From: Eutypella sp. D-1
Lineage: Eukaryota; Ascomycota; Sordariomycetes; Xylariales; Diatrypaceae
Length of the DNA stretch: 64,000 nt
Assembly: GCA_023313575.1 (NCBI GenBank)
Contig: JAJTTP010000003.1
Span: forward strand, 3,470,332-3,534,331
Direction: 5' to 3'
Under the pieces are notes generated by a model that searched no databases, had not been told where the DNA came from, and worked only from the letters and a program-made list of their open reading frames with translations. Within the stretch, counting starts at the first letter, position 1. Each line of letters starts with the position of its first letter. Positions 11,619 through 21,245 of this stretch are shown piece after piece. A program made the position numbers and the translations under genes.

Positions 11619-13246
11619 ATGAGCATGTTCGTCCACGAGCTCGGTTTTTCCCGCCGGGCATGTGACCGATGTCACGGACAGAAACTTCGCTGCAAAAGGG
11701 ACAATAATACTCAGGGCTGTCTCCGCTGTGCAAGAGCCGGCGTGCAGTGCACTCCTAGGCCAGTCAGATCTCGACACCGCGCACGACCTCAGACCTCACA
11801 AGAAGCACAAACATATAAAACGAGCCAGGCACAAACCCAGCGTAAGTTCACCCGAGCTCCTGGTTAAAGAATGAATGAGTTAAGACGCTGACACCGTTGG
11901 AAGGAGACACCGCGATCGACCAGGTGGACAAAGAAGACACGGATAATTTCGACATCTCGCCTAGCTTTCTCGGTTTCCCGTCAGATCTAGATTTGGGACT
12001 GGACTCTTCTTCTCTTCAGTCGGAAGCCGGCCCGCTAGAGGCGAGTTATCTACTGGCAGACACGGAACATGCTACGGTACAAAGCCGGCAGCCCAATCAA
12101 GCGTATACTCATGATTCATCTCAAAGCAGCAGCATCGAGCCACCGCAGCAAGAAAGCCAAGGGGATCCTCAAAGCTCTTCTCGAGGATCGACTGCACTAT
12201 CATCCTTCATATCTACTTTATTGCCTTACAATGCGGAAGAGCTCTCAAATCACTCGACGCACCGGTTGCCACTTGCAAGGACCACGGTTCCAGATAGTCG
12301 AAATCAGCAATCCGAGAATAGGCCAACAACAGCTCATGGAATGAGCCTTTATCGACGGGAAAGTGTTACTTTTCCTAGTGATAGCGAAGACATAGGTACA
12401 TCATCTAGTTACGACCAAGCAGCCTCTAATCATTCACGGTCTGCCAGCAGCGGCAGCCAGATTGTCAGTGATAGGAGTCATCAGGACACAGAGCTATCGG
12501 CAAACCCGGTAATGGCATCCTGGGTCCGTCAACTGTCAGATATCAACGTCGAACTTCATCAGGACATGTTGTCGATACCCCCGGTAGAAGTGGGTCAAAA
12601 CCAGGGGACAAGGCTTGAAAATGGGGGGCAACGCAACGTCATCGGATACAGCCAGCCCGCGAAAAAGCTGGCGATTGATCGGACTTTTAAACTTTCACAA
12701 CAGTATACGGAGATGCTAAATCACATAGTGTCGCGTTGCAAGTCGCAGCAGGGCGGTACAGAACCGATGATGGCCACTCTCACCATAGACCAGCCCACGC
12801 AGTTGCTCGTGCTATCTAGTTATCTGTGCCTTGTTGAATCGTACGACAAAATCCTGCAACACATAAAAGGTTGGACCGAGGCTCGATTGACTCTGGGTGT
12901 ATCTACTTCAGACAATCAATTCCCAATCCGACTGCCCCGGTTAGCGATTGGCTCGTTTCAGCTGCCCTCATCCTCGTCGTCGGGGCCTCTAGTTCTAACC
13001 TGCATTATGGAGGCGATGATAAAAGATATGCATGATCTAGTCAGCGAAATGATGAAATCAGTTGTTACTGGAAATGAGGCATCACGGGCCTCCCACACTA
13101 CAGCTAGGGAGCAAGGAAGCAATGGCGGCGACGAACTTGGCAGTGTTGCCAAGGTAACACTACAGGCAATAAGGACAAAAGAAAACACCACTATGGAGCT
13201 CATACATGTAGTCTGGAGGCTTGCTCTCGAATGCGATATAATCTAG
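11619..13246 (+). CDS. Zn2Cys6 transcription factor (second cluster regulator)
   Basis: The N-terminal zinc cluster has Cys15, 18, 25, 34, 37 and 44 (RRACDRCHGQKLRC, then CLRCARAGVQC) in C-X2-C-X6-C-X8-C-X2-C-X6-C spacing. One intron starts at the GTAAGT at 11842. The best acceptor is at 11903, 12-15 nt after a CTGAC branch; acceptors at 11906 or 11879 also keep frame, so the linker is uncertain. With 11904-13246 as exon 2 the protein has about 521 residues. A long Ser/Gln-rich region follows, then a helical part (LVLSSYLCLVESYDKILQHI) of the kind seen in regulators of fungal polyketide and terpenoid clusters. By position it may correspond to FapR/FumR of the fumagillin cluster, but I cannot confirm orthology. 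Two C6 regulators in one locus suggest layered control. Confidence 0.85.
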
Positions 13247-14097
13247 CATCTGAAATAAATGCCCCTGACTTCACATTGAAGATTTATGTTCCCTCGGGAT
13301 TAGCGTTATCATCGGTACCGTACAGCTGTGATGCGGTTCCGAGACTGAGACGAAAAGACCACCGTTGTCGAGTAGTCAAGTTTAGCAATAAATTAATCCC
13401 AAGGGGGGGTCTGATAACCCCTCAATACAGATAAAAGCCTTCGTGGAGAAGGGAATATAAGTTCGGAGTCAGGCGATTTTGGTCCAACCCGAGAAGTTCT
13501 CGGCTTGTGTCCTTCAGTTACTTGGAAAGACTTGACAGCTTCTCTGGAGTTTGGAATATTCTAAAGAGATAGTTATTGCCTGCGTATATGGAATGCCGTC
13601 AAAGTAATGGAGAATGTGCTCTCAACTCACATAACGTCTGCGCTCAAGGTGAGCAAAACATAAAAATGAAAGAGAACTCGAATGTAATAGGGGTATATAA
13701 GCGGTTGGTATGCCGAGCACATATTGCATCGAGCGAATCCTAGTCTAATACCGATGTCAGAAGAGTGAAGGGCTGAAGTGCTCGAATACTTACAACAGCG
13801 ACTTGAATAGAACAACTCGCAATTATCTCATCTGGTTCACTATGTGGGTTTCGAGTCCTGCTTTATGTTGATAAGGAAGTAGTCCGGATTCTTCGCGGCC
13901 GAGAGGAAGTTGTTGGCACGTGTTCGATCGACGTTGTAGTTTGATGTTTCTGTCAGTGTTGTATGATATATGGATTGAATACCCGGGATGACCGAAATGA
14001 TGAGTAATAAAGGGCTGAAATCGTCGGGGGCCAAGCGGGCGTATCAGTAAGAGTCGGCAAGAAACCAGGCGGGTCTCAAATCCGCCGTCCTCATTTG

Positions 14098-14134
14098 GCT
14101 GCCAGGCGGAGTCGAAAATACTCCGCCTGGCAGC
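14098..14134. repeat. 15-bp perfect inverted repeat (hairpin)
   Basis: GCTGCCAGGCGGAGT is followed by a 7-nt loop (CGAAAAT) and its exact reverse complement. The stem is GC-rich and should be stable as DNA cruciform or RNA hairpin. It lies between the second regulator and the aminopeptidase. It could be a binding site for a dimeric factor with CGGAG half-sites, a transcript end, or a relic of a small inverted-repeat element. Confidence 0.7.
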
Positions 14135-14806
14135 TTGCTTGCTGTACTATGGGAGTACCTGCCTACTGAAGTTAGAATTCAAATAACAAGGTAAATAATT
14201 AAGAATATACGATATGGTTGGAATAATATATCGTTTACTTACTGATCATTGCCATTTGGCTGTTTCTATATCGATTTCTAGTCTTGTTAGCTATGTAAAC
14301 CCCGTCCGTTTCTTGCAGGGACCTCCGAGCGTGTCCCCCGGCGCGATGTCAACGGAAGGGCGTGGCCCCCACGGAGCTGATAATCGCCGTAGTTAGCGAA
14401 TAATACGGTAGATCGCATTGATAATAGTCGAACCAAACCTTTTAAACGGGCAATTCTTTCTCATATAAAAGAACGAAAAATAAAGCTTAATAAACCCAAC
14501 TAAACCATACGAATGTTCCCACCCTTGCGCGAACCGAATCATTCAGTAGATCCGGACCTGATGCTAGTGGCGGGTATTTACTCTGGGCTCAATTCTTCTT
14601 GGTCTAAATCCAGGCTATCTACGCTATAACTATTAATTTGAAATAAATGGCAGTTAGATAGATGTTCTTCTAGCGGAAACTTCGATTTATATCAGGGCTT
14701 TTTTTTTTCACTGAATTTTTACTGTTCTTCGATCTTTCTTTTAAACAAAATCATTTCGACTATAAATTATTTCGACTATAACTTGGGTATTGTTGGTTGA
14801 ATCATT

Positions 14807-14819
14807 CGGGAAAGATTAG
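14807..14819 (+). promoter_or_regulatory. 13-bp motif shared with dioxygenase 1 promoter
   Basis: CGGGAAAGATTAG, identical and in the same orientation as 7382-7394, about 340 bp upstream of the aminopeptidase start and just before the pyrimidine repeat. Candidate shared regulator site. Confidence 0.35.
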
Positions 14820-14850
14820 TGACTAAGAATTTTTGGAGCGTTTTTCAATC

Positions 14851-15013
14851 TTTTTTCGACTTTTTCAACCTCTCTTTCGACTTTTCAATCTCTCTTTCGA
14901 CTTTTCAATCTCTGTTTCGACTTTTCAACTTCTATTTCGACTTGTTCAAACTCTGTTTCGACTTTTCAACCTCTTTTTCGACTTGTTTAAACTGCTTTTC
15001 GACTTTTTCTTCC
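14851..15013. repeat. About 20-bp pyrimidine-rich tandem repeat
   Basis: About eight imperfect copies of a unit built around TTTCGACTTTTCAA with a CTCT spacer, at a period close to 20 bp. The array ends about 150 bp before the aminopeptidase ATG and merges into a C/T tract, so it probably lies in the promoter or 5' leader. Pyrimidine tracts are common in strong fungal promoters, but a regular array with a TTCGAC core is unusual. Confidence 0.75.
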
Positions 15014-15160
15014 CTCCCTCCCTCCTATTTCTTTTTCTTTCGATCTTAATTTGTTCCCTCCCACCCTCCACTTTTTCCAACTATTATATGCTTCCCCCCT
15101 TGCAGCGCTTTGTATACATCCCATTCGACAACCGCCTATGCTTGATCTTGACAAGATAAA

Positions 15161-16578
15161 ATGACTGGCAACTCATCAGAACCACTATCTAAGAAGAAAT
15201 GTCTTGGGGTAGATTGCGAAAATGAGGCCGGGTCCTTGCAATGCCCGACGTGCCTAAAGATCGGCGTGACCGATAGTTTTTTCTGCTCTCAGGATTGTTT
15301 CAAGAAGAACTGGGTTCGTTTGTGCATCCCCATCGAACGAAGAACACAAACTAACAAGTGCCCACCTAACCGTAGAACCAACATAAAGCCTTACACAAGA
15401 CGGCGCAAGGCCAGCCGCAAAATGGTAGTGTGTACCAAGGATCCCCCCCGGAAGGCCGTCTTTCTAAACCCGATCCAGCTACCGGGTTCTATAACCCTTT
15501 CCCGACCCATCCTTTTACCGGCTCCGTTCGGCCTGTCTACCCACTTTCTCCGAGACGTGCCGTCCCTAAGTCGATACCGCACCCTGACTATGCCAAATCT
15601 GGCATACCGAGAGGAGAGCAACGCCTAAATAGGGCCAAAATCGATCTTCTTGACGCCAAAGCCCAGGAGGCGATGCGCAAGGTTTGTAAGTTGGCCCGCG
15701 AAGTACTGGACATCACTGCCGCGGAGCTTAAGCCGGGCATAACCACGGATTACCTTGATGAGGTCTGTCACAAGGCTACCGTGGAACGGAATGTAAGCGC
15801 ACGCCCGAATTTAAGATGGCATTGGGTGAAGCCTAACTGTGTCAGTCGTATCCCTCGCCCCTCAACTACAATGGCTTCCCCAAGTCCCTGTGTACTTCTC
15901 CGAACGAAGTTGTGTGTCATGGAATACCCGACCAGCGGGTACTTTTAGATGGCGATATCATCAATCTGGATATCTCGATATATCACGAGGGCTACCACGC
16001 TGACCTCAACGAGACGTATTATGTGGGGGATCGGGCCAAGGCGGACCCAGACTCGGTCAGAGTCATTGAAACGACACGGGAGTGCTTGGACAAGGCTATT
16101 GAGATTGTGAAGCCTGGTACACCAATACGAGACTTCGGCAAGGTCATCGAGAAGCATGCCAAATCCAGGGGTTGTAACGTTGTCGCGACATGGGGTGGTC
16201 ATGGCATCCATACTGAGTTCCATCCCCCGCCATGGATACCTCATTATGCCAAAAACAAGGCAGTGGGAGTCTGCAAGCCCGGGATGGCCTTCACGATTGA
16301 GCCTATACTTACGCTAGGCAAGCCTCGTGAGGTGTATTGGCCAGATGACTGGACGAATGCGACTGTCGACGGTATGCGGACTGCTCAATTCGGTACGTGG
16401 GAGACTATGGTTGGGTTAGTGGACGGCTGCTGACATATGTACAGAACATACTTTGCTTGTCACGGAAACAGGTGTTGAGGTTTTGACTGCGAGGCTTGAG
16501 GATTCCCCTGGGGGCGCGGTACCAATGCCCGCGCCTGCGGATATGGCAGTAGGAGCCAACGGCGAAGCTAAAAGTTAG
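15161..16578 (+). CDS. Methionine aminopeptidase type I, candidate self-protection copy
   Basis: Removes the initiator methionine from nascent proteins. Exons 15161-15313, 15376-15792, 15846-16392 and 16445-16578 give 416 residues, near the usual length of eukaryotic MetAP1. An N-terminal C6H2 zinc finger (Cys14, 19, 28, 31, 42, 46, His54, 58) marks type I. The metal ligands are intact: Asp232, Asp243, His309, Glu342 and Glu373, the last created by splicing. His215 in VCHGIPD matches the histidine that fumagillin alkylates in this enzyme family. The pocket wall is unusual: the common YCGHGI is WGGHGI (306-311), FHTAPN is FHPPPW (315-320) and TSVNEV is TSPNEV. This suggests a diverged paralogue rather than the housekeeping gene. 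The fumagillin cluster carries MetAP genes thought to protect the producer; the same role is inferred here. Confidence 0.93.
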
Positions 16579-17575
16579 TTCAGAATCATGCAGGAGGGCA
16601 AGCTCAGGTCGGATAAGATGCCTATTGGTGTGTTGGGGGAAGGGGGGAGGGGAGGTGGAAGGATTAGGAACTTACGTATTCAAAATTTAGATATTTCTAT
16701 GCTTTGCTTTGTTGTGATCCCATAGATCACCACTCAGCCGGAAGAGAAAAAAAGTGGCCCAACTTCGAGGTTCCGTTAAGTCTATAGCTGGGCCATTTAT
16801 TTTCGCTCCCGGCTCCCACTATGAAGTTCTCGCCTATCCCAAGAGAGATAGCTCTTACGCAGTCAGTAAAACCAGTTCTCCAAGCAAGGGATATTAATAC
16901 GACTCAGTTAAGGTATAGACGCCCGGCGACTAATCCACATAACCTAACAGACGGAACTCAGACGAGAAATACGCTGACAACGGCCTGCCATCTTAGATCA
17001 TCGACGCTGAAGGAAACCGCCAAGAGCAGCACCTCCGGCGCCGAAGCTAAGGGGGGGTTGATAACCGCTATGAATCCCCCGCGACCGAGCCGAAGCTACA
17101 AGGCTGTACAAAGGACCACGCAACGATTATCATGCTGATATGGAACAAAGTAGACGCTTTCAGGCCTTAAACCTCCCGAAGGAGCAGCCCTAAGCATCGT
17201 GGCACGCCTATAAACCGTTGTGCCTAACCGCCGGGAAAACCCCGTTGGCAGAGGCGCAGCAGCATACAGCCAAGCCAGCACACCACCTATTTCTAGGGGG
17301 CGCGACCCCAGCCCACAGTTTCCCCAGAGTACCATAGTGTATTTATGATCGTGAAGTATACTCCAAGCATACAATCAATCGATCAAATCAAATCCAGCCT
17401 TAAAAATTCCCAAATCCATTTGTTATCGCCGCACTTAGCTACTTTTAGGCGTTAAGCCCCCTCTAGAAATAACCCTCAGGCCCCTCAGACTACCTATTTC
17501 TAGGTAGTAAACCTTAAAGTTTAGTGGGGTTAGACCCACTAAGCTCTGAAGGCTGAGATGCGCTAGAACTCGATT

Positions 17576-17606
17576 GCTTACATAAGCTTACATAAGCTTA
17601 TGTAGC
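17576..17606. repeat. Short direct repeat with 16-bp palindrome
   Basis: The unit TTACATAAGC is repeated in tandem, and TACATAAGCTTATGTA at 17589-17604 is a perfect palindrome. Function unknown. Confidence 0.6.
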
Positions 17607-17719
17607 TTTCGAGTTCTTCGCTTTCTCATATACCCACCGACCCCCTTTGGGTCATAAACTCGAGTGAGCTGTCTATTGTGCGAAAAATCTTTTTCCGACA
17701 AATTCATTTATATGGCAAA

Positions 17720-18240
17720 TTATAAAAAGCGACTCACAAGCATACAAACCATCTCCCGTTCTGCACACTTTTTAGGAACTTGGTCGACGTTTTTTGTCCA
17801 TTTTCCTATATAATAATCGGACCCATTAAATTTACCCCGCATATACACTAATGGCAATCTTTTAGGTGCACTACCCCACTATAGCCACTAACCCCCGGGT
17901 ACTACCACCCACTAGCTCCACTATAGCTAGCCCCTCGAACCCCCTAAACGATTATTTCTAGCTACTACATTTCTCCCTACCAGATTAATAGCCATATCTC
18001 GCAAAATTTACTCCCCACCAAACTTTGGCCCCTGCATGCGTTAACGATAACCTTTTAGGTGCATTACCCTCTTAAAACAGTAACCCTTCAGCGGCTACCA
18101 CCCACTAACTCCACTATAGCCAGCCCCCTAAACTATTTCTTTCAAGAATTACCCCGGTGCATCAGCAAAGCAGTCCTATGAACCAGTCACAAATATGCAA
18201 ACCTTCACCAGTTCTGCTTTTTTTTTTGGACGTTCTTGGA
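17720..18240. repeat. Diverged duplicated blocks
   Basis: Two kinds of block occur twice. One contains CTTTTAGGTGCA followed by ACCACCCACTA and CCACTATAGC (about 17850-17935 and 18045-18130). The other contains CACAAGCATACAAACC or CACAAATATGCAAACC followed by a pyrimidine run and GGACGTT-like sequence (about 17730-17800 and 18185-18240). The order is inverted (A-B then B-A) while the strand is kept, suggesting rearrangement of an old repeat. No coding capacity is seen. Confidence 0.5.
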
Positions 18241-19062
18241 AGAAATCAAATCCTCGGTCCCTCCATATAAATTCTTCACCCAATTGACCCACACAAATTT
18301 GGCCATTAAACAAACTCATACCAGAGCCGAGGAGCGCTGGGTTGTGAGGCGGTTTGTGGGTGTACCTCGACAATATGGTACTATCGATCTGGTCGCCTTT
18401 ATAGCTACATAGATTTCGCTAGATAATCCGTCTTACCGTAAGATTTGCCGAGATGGGTTACAGTTTATTCCAACATCACCCCACATTCGACAAGAACCCT
18501 GCGATAACGTGCAACTGATGTTGGAGCATGGTAAGAGTTGACTTCTCCCCCTGACAGGAGTTACGATATGGCCCAAATGTAGACTAGGTAGGCTTCTTGA
18601 GGCATTCGAATATGGGGGCACACAACAGATCATCATCTAAAACTTCTAGATAGGGGAACCCGACCCCCAACTCGATCTCACCCCGCATTCCTTACTCCAG
18701 CTGGGGAAGAAGGCTTGGTAGGCCGATCTGGGGAAAGTCTAGTCCGGAGAATGGATCTATATGACGACAATCCGTGCGACGGCGCACGACACCATGTCCC
18801 GTAAACCGATGAGCTTAATCCTTAACACTTGATTGAGTTGTCGATCCATATCATGCTATGCTTTCTGGGGTGTAGATGCGATCCAGTAGCGGTGCCGGAC
18901 ATGACTGCATCTCCAAAAGCTGGGCGAACCTTGCAGTGAAGGCCAAACCCTGACCGGGTGGCAGGAGCAAAAACAGACCGAGATCCCTGGCGGTCTGGAG
19001 TATATTCGGTCCTTCTGCCGACTTCGGGATTATGGGACCCGGGAAGGCATGGCCGTCAGGAG

Positions 19063-19069
19063 TATAAAA
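19063..19069 (+). promoter_or_regulatory. TATA box of MFS transporter
   Basis: TATAAAA about 100 bp upstream of the transporter ATG at 19168, at a normal distance for a fungal core promoter with a short leader. Confidence 0.5.
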
Positions 19070-19167
19070 ACAGGCTATCGGCATTCACGCGCTCGCACAT
19101 GCCAAGAGGGAAGAGAGCTCCTAATCCATGTTAACACTGGATTTTGAACGGCAGATCAATAATAATC

Positions 19168-21245
19168 ATGCCTCATATCAATATCTTTGGCCGCGGCTTC
19201 AAGCTGCGCGCCGCCATCACCATCGCGTGCCAGATGGCCTTCATCCTATTCGGCTACGACCAGGGCGTTTTCAGCGGGATCGTGGGCAATGAGGATTTCC
19301 TTGAGACGTTCGGCCACCCGAGTCCCTCACTAGAAGGCATCATAGTCAGCATTTACAACCTCGGGTGCTTCTCAGGCTGCATTCTCTCCTTCATGTTCTG
19401 CGAGAAAACGGGCCGCAGGCTGGCCATGTGGATCGCTATGGTGTTCATCATCGTAAGTCAATTCGCTCCACGCGAGACACTTGTAGCCCGAACCGTGCTT
19501 TACTAAGACTCATTCCTATACTTTCCGTGATAGATCGGAGCCATCCTCCAGACGACCGCCTCTACGGTCCCGCATATGATGATAGCGAGATATGTCTGCG
19601 GAATTGGCACAGGGATCGAGACCTCGACCGTCCCTATGTACCAGTCAGAACTGTGCGAGGCTGATAAGAGAGGGAGACTGGTAGCCTCCGAGCCGCTTTT
19701 CGTGGGCCTGGGGATCGAGATCGCATATTGGTTTGACTATGGTATGAGCTTCACGGCGGGTTCCATCGCATGGAGACTGCCCATCGCATGCCAAATGATT
19801 TTTGCTATCGTAAGTTAACAAGCCCGTTCCCATTGAAACGTAACTGGCCGGTGATTTACATTGTACGATGCAGTTCGTGATCTTGCTGGTATTCGGTCTC
19901 CCCGAATCTCCCAGATACCTATATAAGCATGGGCGTCATGAGGAAGCAATGGAGATCCTTTGTCAGGTCTACGACGGCACACCGAACGACCCAAAGATCG
20001 CCAAGGAGCACCAGGAGATCTTGGACGCGCTCAAAATAGAACAAGAGCATGGCGAGTACAAGTGGTCGCAGCTCTTCAAGAAGGACGAAATTCAGACCGG
20101 CCGGAGAGTCCTGCTTGCGTACGGCATGCAGTTCATGAACCAGATGGGTGGCATCAACCTCGTCGTGTGAGTGCCATTCGTGCCAGTGCCCTAAATATGA
20201 GGCGAGGCTGACAGCCCTGCAGGTATTACATTACCTCCGTTCTACAGATCAACGTTGGGCTCGACCGAAACCTGTCTCTGCTCCTGGGAGGTGTCATTAA
20301 CGCCATGTTCTTCATCGGATCTCTTTTCCCGACATTCTTCCTCGACAAGTACGGGCGACGCAACCCGATGATTTGGGGTTCGTTGGGCCTAGGTATTTCC
20401 ATGATGATGATCTCGATTCTTCTTAGCTTCCAGAGCCGGGGCGGTGACTTAGCTCAATCGACCTCCAAGGGCAGCGTGGCATTCTTCTTTACGGTAAGCA
20501 ACAGCTTTGACCCCTAGGAGCAAGTTCGTCCTTCTGACTATTTTGCAGTACATGCTCATATTCGGCATGACCGCCAACTGTATCCCTTGGTAAGTGAAAA
20601 CCGAGTCTATTTACTGGAAACAGATTTCGTGGTTTATTAGCTGGGTGTCGCTTTGTCAACTAGACATGGGTCCTACATGATTATAGATGTTCAATGGTGA
20701 CTAACTCAACGCGTAGGGTTTACGTTCCTGAGATCCTGCCGCTGCATGTACGCGCCAAGGGAACCGCTGTGGGTATATCTTCCAACTGGCTATGGAACTT
20801 CTTCGTAAGTAACCTCATCTCCTACTCAGAAGACGTCAAAGCTTCCATGGCAGCTCCCGTCTACCTTTGCGCAAATGTAGTCACTGGCATGGAGGTTCAT
20901 ATGCCACATTTACTAACTGTACGATTTCCGCTTTTTCTTCAGGTGGTTATGATTACGCCCACGCTCCTGAATAGCCTGAAGTGGAAGGGATACCTGATCT
21001 TCATGGTGCTTAACTTCGCTTTCGTTCCGCTGGTATACTTCTGCTACCCGGAGACTTCCAACCTGACGCTCGAGGAGATCGACGGCTTGTTCCTGGAGCC
21101 GCACGCCGTCCGGACCAGTCTCCAGGTCGCCAAGCACGGCTGGTCGGAGGAGAGCGGCTGGGCGCAGCGGCGCGCCCTCGCGCACCAGACCAAGAGCAAC
21201 GAGCAGATAGAGAAGGAGGAGGTGCAGCATGTGGGTGAGAAGTAG
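19168..21245 (+). CDS. MFS sugar-porter family transporter
   Basis: Seven exons (19168-19452, 19534-19809, 19874-20166, 20223-20493, 20549-20589, 20717-20804, 20943-21245) give 518 residues, the usual length for fungal hexose/quinate-type porters. Each junction restores family sequence. Visible motifs are FGYDQGVFSGIV in helix 1, GRRLA after helix 2, PESPRYLYKHGR at the central loop, INLVVYYITSVL around helix 7, DKYGRRNPM after helix 8, and FCYPETSNLTLEEID after the last helix. The last two introns are long (127 and 138 nt) for this locus. The C-terminal tail is polar and Lys/Glu-rich. It sits 2.6 kb beyond the aminopeptidase on the same strand. It may import sugar or a related polyol or acid and need not belong to the metabolite locus; drug exporters usually belong to a different MFS branch. 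Confidence 0.92.

Larger units (their letters stand above)
13247..15160. other. Intergenic with hairpin and pyrimidine repeats
   Basis: No gene is supported. The stretch holds a 15-bp perfect inverted repeat (14098-14134), a shared 13-bp motif (14807-14819) and a pyrimidine-rich tandem repeat (14851-15013), each listed separately. Phe/Ser-rich frames over the repeat are an effect of its composition. Confidence 0.55.
16579..19167. other. Intergenic with diverged duplications
   Basis: No gene is supported across 2.6 kb. It contains diverged repeat blocks at about 17720-18240, a palindromic TACATAAGCTTA cluster near 17576-17606, and the transporter promoter at the right end. It forms a natural right boundary of the metabolite locus. 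Confidence 0.5.

Noticed and set aside
14819..15159. Phe/Ser/Leu-rich open frames that look like membrane protein
   Set aside because: They are translations of the 20-bp pyrimidine repeat and adjacent C/T tract, in two frames at once.
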